47,019 nt of DNA from Rhodococcus sp. (in: high G+C Gram-positive bacteria) (GTDB lineage: Bacteria; Actinomycetota; Actinomycetes; Mycobacteriales; Mycobacteriaceae). The notes under the pieces are model-generated. The model was not told the origin of the DNA. It saw only the letters and a list, made by a program, of their open reading frames with translations, and ran no database searches. Both the position numbers and the translations under genes were made by a program. The stretch spans positions 1-47,019 of the forward strand of contig JAAYXN010000105.1 in assembly GCA_012515885.1 (NCBI GenBank). Reading direction: 5' to 3'. Positions 40,919 through 47,019 of the stretch are shown piece after piece; positions within the stretch are counted from its first letter, which is position 1, and each line of letters begins with the position of its first letter.

Positions 40919-41707
40919 CTACTTGCGGGCAAATCGCTTCAGCTTGGACATCCGACTATCGATGCCCCAGCGAGCTACTTTGAGGAACGCCTCATTGATG
41001 ATTCCGCCACTCATCTTCGATTCGCCGACAGTGCGCTCAGTGAAGGTGATCGGGACTTCCCGCACGACGAAACCCTGCTGCAGGGTGCGCCATGCCAGGT
41101 CAACCTGGAAGCAGTAGCCGTGCGACTCGATGGTCTCCAGCGGCAACTTCTCCAACACTTCCCGCCGGAACGCGCGGTAGCCGCCGGTGATGTCCTTAAC
41201 TTTGACGCCCAAGGCAAGGCGCGAGTAGATATTTCCGCCACGTGAGAGGAACTCGCGACGTTTGGGCCAGTTCACAACACTGCCGCCCGGAACATAGCGA
41301 GAACCCAACACCAGATCGGCTCCGGCGTCGACTTCGTCGAGGAGTCGGTTCAGTTGTTCTGGAGCGTGGCTGCCGTCCGCATCCATTTCCACGATGACCG
41401 TGTAGCCACGCTCAAGCCCCCACCTGAAACCGGAGATGTAGGCAGCGCCGAGGCCGTTCTTCTCGGTGCGGTGCATCGCGTGAATGCGCTGCTGCGGATC
41501 AGCCGCGACCAGTTCGTCAGCAACCTGGCCGGTGCCATCAGGGCTGCCGTCATCGACGATGAGGATGTGGGCGGTCGGCCTAGCGGCCTGGACGCGTCCC
41601 ACGATCATGGTGATGTTCTCGCGCTCGTTGTACGTCGGAATGATGACGAGGGTCCGCGCGCTGGGAACTTCTCCAGTCGGGCTCGCAGGCGTGTGCTCCG
41701 AGGGCAT
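40919..41707 (-). CDS. ppm1: Polyprenol monophosphomannose synthase (Ppm1/Dpm1)
   Basis: A 262-residue family 2 glycosyltransferase that moves mannose from GDP-mannose to polyprenyl phosphate, giving the lipid-linked mannose used for lipomannan, lipoarabinomannan and protein mannosylation. Motifs: LVIIPTYNERENI, VDDGSPDGTG, the metal/nucleotide-binding EMDADGSH, RYVPGG, and GYRAFRREVLEKLP with GYCFQVDLAW. There is no transmembrane segment, as in other actinobacterial Dpm proteins, where the neighbouring Lnt/Ppm2 protein holds the enzyme at the membrane. The ATG at 41705-41707 is preceded by GGGGAGGA. It lies 71 bases after lnt, separate from it, as in M. smegmatis and Corynebacterium, not fused as in M. 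tuberculosis Ppm1. The last residues are KLKRFARK. Confidence 0.95.
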   Translation of the reverse strand: MPSEHTPASPTGEVPSARTLVIIPTYNERENITMIVGRVQAARPTAHILIVDDGSPDGTGQVADELVAADPQQRIHAMHRTEKNGLGAAYISGFRWGLERGYTVIVEMDADGSHAPEQLNRLLDEVDAGADLVLGSRYVPGGSVVNWPKRREFLSRGGNIYSRLALGVKVKDITGGYRAFRREVLEKLPLETIESHGYCFQVDLAWRTLQQGFVVREVPITFTERTVGESKMSGGIINEAFLKVARWGIDSRMSKLKRFARK

Positions 41708-41778
41708 CAGGATCCTCCCCGCCGGTTTCCCGGCATTCCTAAGTCAAGGCCGGGTAGTCCGGCACGTGTCGAGACCGG

Positions 41779-43392
41779 TTACCCGGCGTTTACGGTGCGT
41801 CGCGTCCGGGCGGACGCGACGATGATGGCGCAGAACGCGACGAAGCACATAACGTACTCCGGCCACGCGCCGAGCCGACTAGCCAGAGTAGTACCTTCGC
41901 GCAGCGGCAAATTCTCGACTACCGCGGCAGGTACGAAAAGGTCGGTTTGTTCGATGACCGATCCGTCCGGTCCGATGATGGCGCTGACCCCACTGGTTGC
42001 GGCAACAACAACGGCTCGACCATGCTCAACGGCCCGAACCCGCGACATAGCTAACTGTTGATACGTCATTTCTGTGTCACCGAACGTGGCGTTGTTGGTG
42101 GGGACCGCGAGGATCTGCGCCCCGGATCGGATCGAGGCCGCGAAAGCCCGGTCGAACGCAACCTCGTAACACGTCGCAACACCGATCGTCACGCCCGCCG
42201 CAGTCACCGTCCCGTCACCGTTGCCAGGCACAAAATAGCCAGCACGCTCGGCATACTCCGAAAATAAGGCGAAAAAGTCGCGGTAGGGCAGGTATTCGCC
42301 GAAAGGTTGGATTATCCGCTTGTCGTGCCGATCCCCCGGCCCGCTCTCGCCATCCCAGACGATGACCGAGTTAGTGGTGGTTCGCACACCATCCTCAGTT
42401 GGTGCGTTGACGAGCACAGAACCGACAAGAATCGGAGCCTTAATTGCGGTGGCCGCCCGGCTGATATCGGCTGCCGCGTCGGCGTTGCGCAGCGGATCAA
42501 TATCGGAGGCGTTCTCCGGCCACACCACGACGTCAGGCTGGGGCGCGGTACCTGCTGCGACCTCATCAGCCAGTTCGATCGTGCGGGCGACATGGTTATC
42601 GAGCACCTGTTTGCGCTGAGCATTAAAGTCCAAGCCCAGCCGCGGCACGCTCCCCTGGATCGCCGCGACCGTGACACGGTCCTCTCCCCCAGCGTCTGAA
42701 ACTGATGAATCGTCGGCAGCGCTCGGCAACGTAGGTATCAGCGCAATGCCCACCACCGGCGCAATCACGAAGGCGGCAACTGCTCCCGCGAAGGCGCGGC
42801 TAAAGCGCAGTTCCAGCGCAATCCAGGCCAATCCACTGCCACATAGCGCCACCGCGAACGTCAAGAGCGGTGCCCCGCCCACCGACGCGATCGACAGAAA
42901 CCAGCCTTCTGATTGCCCGAAAGCCAGGCGCCCCCACGGGAACCCGCCAAAAGGCACGCTTGAGCGCAGCCATTCAGTGGCCACCCACAGCGTCGCTATC
43001 CACCAGGGAGCGCCAGGCAAGCGCGCCAGCACAATCACCAGTAAGCCGAACAGGCCAATAAACAGCGCTTCGAAAGAGGCCAGAGCAATCCACGGGAAAG
43101 GCCCAACGAACTCCCCCACCCACGGCAACAGGGGAAGGAGAAATCCCAGCCCCGCGAGGTAGCCGTAGCCGAATCAGGCACGCAGTGCCCGCCCGCCATG
43201 CGGAAGCCAACCGAGGGTCGGTGGATCCTCAGCACGGGATCGAGTCACCAGCACCCACACCAGCAGGGCGATGCCGACGGGCGCGAGGAACCACAGGGGA
43301 CGCGGCGGAAAGCTCAGGAACAGAAGGAAACCTGCGGCAAGGGAAACGAGCGATCGAAGAGCGATCGCGCGGCCGCCAGATTCAGCGTTCAT
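41779..43392 (-). pseudogene. lnt: Apolipoprotein N-acyltransferase with in-frame stop
   Basis: Read from the ATG at 43390-43392, this frame encodes a 537-codon Lnt homologue except for a TGA at codon 73 (43174-43176). Homology continues in the same frame on both sides: LAAGFLLFLSFPPRPLWFLA before, FGYGYLAGLGFLLPLLPWVG immediately after. Downstream everything is present: membrane helices, the VPFGGFPWGRLAFGQ motif, and the nitrilase-type triad (Glu in VWPENAS, Lys in HDKRIIQPFGEY, Cys in ATCYEVAF). Lnt attaches the third acyl chain to lipoproteins, and in mycobacteria its partner anchors Ppm1. The start overlaps the end of the amidohydrolase gene by 11 bases. Either the gene is freshly broken, the base is a sequencing error, or translation restarts at a later codon such as TTG 43128, which would lose the first membrane helices. 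Confidence 0.85.
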
Positions 43393-44980
43393 AGACGACG
43401 ACACCGCGGTGAACTGATTGACGCAGCACCGGCCACGTCGACGCCGGGTCCAGCTGCGGCAACGCGGGAACACGTGAGCGTGGATCCGTCGACCAACGCT
43501 GAACAGAATCCTTCGGAGCGCTCACCACGAGTTCGCCGGTATCCCAAATCGCGTACGAAGCGGGAGCGCCGGGGGTGAGTGTGCCCGCCATACCGTCACG
43601 GACGCCACCTGCCCGCCACGCACCGCGCGTGGCTGCGGCGAACGCTGCCCGCGGTGAAATCCCGCTGCCCTCAGTGTGGTGGTGGACAGCGGCGGACACC
43701 ATCGCCCAGGGACTGACCGCGGTGACCGGAGTATCTGAGCCGAAAGCCAACGAAACTCCCGCCGCGGCAAGAGCAGCAAAGTTATTGAGCGTCTGCGCGC
43801 GGTCAGCTCCGAGCCGCTGCTCGTAGAGTTCGCCGGGCGCCCCCCACTGGGCGTCGAATCCCGGCTGCATGCTTGCGATGACGCCACAGGAGGCGAAGAA
43901 CTTCGCTTGATCGCGCGTCATCATTTCGGCGTGCTCGATGCGGTGACCCCGCGCCGCGATAGCCGGTGACCCCAATTCCTCTGCCGCACGGGCGAACCCC
44001 TGCGCCAAAGCGGTCATTGCCGCGTCTCCGATCGCATGGAACCCGGCTTGCACCCCTACCTGGGTGCATGCGATGACGTGGTCTGCAATCTCATCAACGT
44101 CGAGGTAGCTGGCACCGCAGGTGTGCGGTGCGTCCGTATACGGCTCGTGCAGCAGCGCGGTGTGGGAACCGAGAGCGCCGTCAACGAACAGGTCGCCGCC
44201 CAGAGCCACCGCCCCCGTCTCCGCCAGAACCGCGCGCGCCGCCACATCGTCTTTGACAGCCTGGCCCCAATAGCCGCGGACCTCAACGGGATGCTCACAC
44301 CCCAAAAGCTCCCTAAAGTCATCGAGCCCGCCGATCTCTGGACCACCACACTCATGCACCGCGACAATGCCCTGCGCGGCGAAGCTATCGAGCGCAGCAG
44401 CCCGCGCACGAGCCCGCTGCGAGGCGTCAACCAGAGAACGTGCCGCCGCCCGCACCAGATGATGCGCGTCAGTGCGTAGCGGCCCCTGCGCGTCGTATCC
44501 ATCAGCGCCGATCAGGCTGGGAACATCTATCCGAAGCGCGGACGATGCAGCCGCCGAATGCACATCTATCCGCGCCAGGTACACGCGGCGACCAGGAGCA
44601 ACACGGTCAAGATCGTCCGTGGTGGGTGGCTGCGCCACCGGCCATCGGGACTCATCCCAGCCATGCCCCCAAATAATGGCGTCTGGGTGGGCGGCAGCGT
44701 AGTCCTGCACTAAGTCCAAGCAGTGCTCAAGCGAGGTCGTATCGGCAAGATTGAGACCGATCAACGCCAACCCGAGCGAAGTGACATGCACGTGCGTGTC
44801 CACAAAAGCGGGGGTGACAAAACCACCCTCCAGATCGATGACCACCGCATCTGGGTGCAGCGCGCGTCCGGCACGCTCGTCGCCAACCCACACCACCGTG
44901 CCGTCAGTGACTGCTATCGACGTGGCATCGGGAGCGAACGAACTATAAATGCGACCACCGATGAAGAGTTGCGTACTCAC
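43382..44980 (-). CDS. YtcJ-like metal-dependent amidohydrolase
   Basis: A 532-residue amidohydrolase of the YtcJ/amidohydrolase_3 group, cytoplasmic. Metal-ligand motifs are in order: VDTHVHVTSLG (HxH), VDGALGSHTALL, GFHAIGDAAM, RGHRIEHAEMM and FGSDTPVT (the aspartate). Homologues hydrolyse amides, N-formyl groups or cyclic imides, and the substrate is rarely known. The GTG start at 44978-44980 lies 18 bases after the fxsA stop, and the 3' end overlaps the lnt start, so it sits in the middle of a tight operon with fxsA, lnt and ppm1. Length is normal and no ligand appears lost. The link to lipoprotein or mannolipid synthesis is positional only. Confidence 0.87.
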   Translation of the reverse strand: MSTQLFIGGRIYSSFAPDATSIAVTDGTVVWVGDERAGRALHPDAVVIDLEGGFVTPAFVDTHVHVTSLGLALIGLNLADTTSLEHCLDLVQDYAAAHPDAIIWGHGWDESRWPVAQPPTTDDLDRVAPGRRVYLARIDVHSAAASSALRIDVPSLIGADGYDAQGPLRTDAHHLVRAAARSLVDASQRARARAAALDSFAAQGIVAVHECGGPEIGGLDDFRELLGCEHPVEVRGYWGQAVKDDVAARAVLAETGAVALGGDLFVDGALGSHTALLHEPYTDAPHTCGASYLDVDEIADHVIACTQVGVQAGFHAIGDAAMTALAQGFARAAEELGSPAIAARGHRIEHAEMMTRDQAKFFASCGVIASMQPGFDAQWGAPGELYEQRLGADRAQTLNNFAALAAAGVSLAFGSDTPVTAVSPWAMVSAAVHHHTEGSGISPRAAFAAATRGAWRAGGVRDGMAGTLTPGAPASYAIWDTGELVVSAPKDSVQRWSTDPRSRVPALPQLDPASTWPVLRQSVHRGVVVYER

Positions 44981-44998
44981 AGTGATCCAGTGTGCCCG

Positions 44999-45556
44999 TC
45001 ACGGCAGCATGCGTCGCTCACCGGGGCGGGAAGAATCCGAAAATCCTTCTCGACGAGAGAACGAATCGCCCTCCGTGCGCGTCGGGTTGTCCACGAACTC
45101 GGTATCAATCACGTCCCCATCGATGACGTCGCCGCCGCCAGCGCGTCCGCGGTAGAAGTTGCCACCTACCCGACCAGCAGTACTAGCTCCCGCAACGACC
45201 ATGGCGGCTTTGCGTCCACCCACGAAGACCGCGAGCGGGCGAACAATGCGCCGAGTCGGGGGCAGCAAGAACACCAGGGCCAGCGCCGAGGTCACCAACC
45301 CGGGAACGAGCATCAACACCGACCCGATTGCAACCAGTGCACCGTCAGCAACCGCTGAGCCGGCGTCACCGCGCCCCTGCGACGCATTGCGGAAGCCTCG
45401 GACCACGCTTTGCCACTGCGTGCGGATCAAAATCAGACCCACCGCCATTCCCGCGAGGATAAGCAAGATTGTCCAACCCACCCCGATGAGGTTTCCGACG
45501 ACGATCAGCGCCGTCACTTCGACAATGACATAGAGCAGAAATAGCACGGCAAACAT
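44999..45556 (-). CDS. fxsA: FxsA family membrane protein
   Basis: A 185-residue FxsA homologue. Membrane segments are visible at about 3-20 (FAVLFLLYVIVEVTALIVVG), 24-43, and 75-100, with the family-typical ADGALVAIGSVLMLVPGLVT and SALALVFLLPPTRR. The C-terminal ~75 residues are polar and acidic and lie outside the conserved core. In E. coli FxsA over-expression relieves phage T7 exclusion by F plasmids; the actinobacterial role is unknown. The ATG at 45554-45556 has GGAAGAGG upstream. It is the first gene of the operon running through the amidohydrolase, lnt and ppm1, an order that echoes the rbpA-ppm1-fxsA neighbourhood of M. tuberculosis (Rv2050-Rv2053c). Confidence 0.9.
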   Translation of the reverse strand: MFAVLFLLYVIVEVTALIVVGNLIGVGWTILLILAGMAVGLILIRTQWQSVVRGFRNASQGRGDAGSAVADGALVAIGSVLMLVPGLVTSALALVFLLPPTRRIVRPLAVFVGGRKAAMVVAGASTAGRVGGNFYRGRAGGGDVIDGDVIDTEFVDNPTRTEGDSFSRREGFSDSSRPGERRMLP

Positions 45557-45656
45557 GTGGGCCTCTTCCTTGAGCGGCGTACATCTTCATCAACGAACCG
45601 AGCCGCGAAAATGCTCCCAGATCGGACACCAATTTTGCTGCGCAGCACCGGTTCGT

Positions 45657-46316
45657 TCAGGAACCAGGCTTGACCAGGCCCGTTTCATAGGCCAGTACCA
45701 CTGCCTGGACGCGGTCCCGGCAGTCCAGCTTGGTGAGAATTCGCCCCACATGCGATTTGACCGTCGACTCCGACAGGTGAAGGTCACTGGCTATCTCGTG
45801 GTTCGAGGCACCGCCCGCGATATGGACAAGCACCTCGCGTTCGCGTTCAGTGAGCGCATCGAGAATCTCAGGATTGCGGGTCGCGCCAAAACCCTCATCA
45901 AAAACATGGGTCAGCAGGCGGCGCGTGACCCGCGGCGACACCACCGCGTCCCCGGCGGCAACACTGCGGATCGCTGACACCAAATCTTCCGGCGGCGTGT
46001 CTTTGAGCAGGAACCCGCTCGCACCGGCCCGCAAGGCACCCATCGAATGCTCATCAAGGTCGAAAGTGGTCATCACCAAGACACGGGTACTGCTGCCCGC
46101 TTCCAGAATCTGCTTGGTCGCGGTCACACCGTCCACTACAGGCATCCGAATATCCATGAGAACCACATCCGGTTCGAGACGCTTAACTGCAGCTACCGCC
46201 GCACCGCCATCACGTGCTTCACCGACAACAGTGATGTCGTCCTGTGCATCGAGAACCATCGCCAAACCCATGCGCATCAATTCTTGATCGTCAACGAGCA
46301 GCACGGTAATCGGCAC
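45657..46316 (-). CDS. NarL/LuxR-family response regulator, orphan
   Basis: A 219-residue two-component response regulator. The receiver domain (1-120) has the acidic pair in LLVDDQE, the phosphoacceptor D55 in VVLMDIRMP, the Thr in VMTTFD and the Lys in GFLLKDTPPEDL. The LuxR-type helix-turn-helix is at about 150-210 (LTEREREVLVHIAGGASNHE, SESTVKSHVGRILTKL). Such regulators answer to a NarX/DesK-like histidine kinase, normally the adjacent gene, but none is next to it here: fxsA lies downstream and a divergent glycosidase gene upstream. A GGTTC/GAACC hairpin overlaps the stop codon and a TGCTGCGCAGCA palindrome lies just after it (45636-45647). It may control the divergent gene. Confidence 0.93.
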   Translation of the reverse strand: MPITVLLVDDQELMRMGLAMVLDAQDDITVVGEARDGGAAVAAVKRLEPDVVLMDIRMPVVDGVTATKQILEAGSSTRVLVMTTFDLDEHSMGALRAGASGFLLKDTPPEDLVSAIRSVAAGDAVVSPRVTRRLLTHVFDEGFGATRNPEILDALTEREREVLVHIAGGASNHEIASDLHLSESTVKSHVGRILTKLDCRDRVQAVVLAYETGLVKPGS

Positions 46317-46538
46317 CGCGTCAACCTAACATCGCCGCGGCTCACATGTGCATGTCCTGGCGGTCTACGGCGGTGCAGGTCCGCATCAGATACAAGCCCC
46401 AGTGACGTATCACCACAACACAGTGCCGGGGCCCACTTCTGCTGACGTAGCGTCCCTTATTTCGGCCCACTATCAGTAAGGTCATCGGGAATCTTTTCTT
46501 GCCCGTGTATATGACCCTCAATTTACTGGAGCCTTTTG
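46317..46538. promoter_or_regulatory. Divergent promoter region, response regulator / glycosidase
   Basis: The 222 bases between two divergent starts must contain both promoters. I see no clear -10/-35 pair or strong palindrome. The plus-strand ribosome-binding site is CTGGAG at 46526-46531. Confidence 0.4.
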
Positions 46539-47019
46539 ATGCGCCCCACCCGCTGGACCCGTGGCCGCCGCGCCGCCGTACTCACAGTTACGACCGCTAC
46601 CCTGTTCGGGATCTTCGCAAGCCCCGTCGCTCACGCTCAATCTTTCACCGGCTCAGCTGGATCCCCAGTTGCGTTGGTCGGCACGCAGTCCGCCCCACGT
46701 GCCCCACTGCCAGGGTGGCGTGAAGTGTTTGTTGACGACTTCACCACCGACGCAGCAACCGGCAGCTTCGCGAACTCTGAGTGCAACAATCCGCGCAAGG
46801 TGGTGTACACCGGAACTGAAGGCACCCGTTGGAGCGCGTACCCGGAATGCTTCCTCGACACCTACAACAAGAACCCGTATCGCGCAGATCGCGTGCTCAG
46901 CGTCCATGACGGCGTCCTGGACTACAACTTGCACACCGTTGACGGGCGTCGCGCTGGCGCTAATCTGGCTCCGTTCGTAAGCGGAAACGACAAGGGCCAG
47001 GTCTACGGCCGCTACTCGG
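46539..47019 (+). CDS. Secreted glycoside hydrolase family 16-like protein, 5' part
   Basis: The frame is open from the ATG at 46539 to the window end (160 codons, C-terminus missing). It begins with an arginine-rich signal peptide (MRPTRWTRGRRAAVLTVTTA, then TLFGIFASPVAHAQ, cleavage near residue 33). After a short linker comes LPGWREVFVDDFTTDAATG, then RVLSVHDGVLDYNLHTVDG and NDKGQVYGRYS. These match the first strands of family 16 beta-glucanase-like enzymes (a GW-x-VF-x-DDF start and a GQxYGRYxVR strand leading to the active site). The catalytic ExDxxE motif would lie beyond the window, so activity cannot be judged. It is divergent from the response regulator gene. Likely an exported beta-glucan or galactan-degrading enzyme. 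Confidence 0.8.
   Translation, partial: MRPTRWTRGRRAAVLTVTTATLFGIFASPVAHAQSFTGSAGSPVALVGTQSAPRAPLPGWREVFVDDFTTDAATGSFANSECNNPRKVVYTGTEGTRWSAYPECFLDTYNKNPYRADRVLSVHDGVLDYNLHTVDGRRAGANLAPFVSGNDKGQVYGRYS

Noticed and set aside
46499..46723. 74-codon frame starting at 46508 region
   Set aside because: It overlaps the GH16-like gene in another frame and lacks its signal peptide and conserved strands.

Overview
The window looks like chromosomal DNA of a mycolic-acid-bearing actinomycete (Mycobacteriales, for example a Gordonia, Williamsia, Hoyosella or Rhodococcus relative). The evidence is the GC-rich codon use, the small RNA polymerase-binding protein RbpA, a soluble polyprenol-phosphate mannose synthase next to an apolipoprotein N-acyltransferase, FxsA, and a PapA-like acyltransferase. 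I cannot name the genus from sequence alone.

Layout. Positions 1-5200 are accessory in character: the end of an IS3-type insertion sequence, a MerR regulator, a MazE/MazF toxin-antitoxin pair, an AraC/GyrI-type regulator, about 500 bp of gene-free DNA with 53-bp tandem repeats and hairpins, and a two-gene minus-strand unit (exported small protein plus PapA-like acyltransferase). Positions 5786-9769 encode a 1327-residue membrane-anchored nSTAND ATPase with two WD40 propellers. A small zinc-ribbon-like protein and rbpA follow; rbpA has a good SigH/SigR-type promoter and a very strong terminator.

Positions 10817-40639 (minus strand) are one uninterrupted 29.8-kb reading frame for a 9940-residue nonribosomal peptide synthetase. 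It has nine C-A-T modules, a starter-type first condensation domain and a terminal thioesterase. The key C-domain histidines, carrier serines, A10 lysines and thioesterase serine are all present. It should release a nonapeptide, probably N-acylated, with Ser predicted at positions 4 and 9 and Gln likely at position 6. No epimerase, MbtH protein, tailoring enzyme or exporter is visible in the window. It lies between rbpA and the mannosyltransferase gene, which are close neighbours in mycobacteria (Rv2050/Rv2051c in M. tuberculosis), so it looks inserted into a conserved housekeeping block.

Positions 40919-45556 (minus strand) form a housekeeping operon read as fxsA, a YtcJ-like amidohydrolase, lnt, ppm1. 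The lnt reading frame has an in-frame TGA at codon 73 with homology continuing on both sides, so it is broken here or the base is an error. An orphan NarL-type response regulator and a divergent, truncated secreted GH16-like glycosidase gene end the window.
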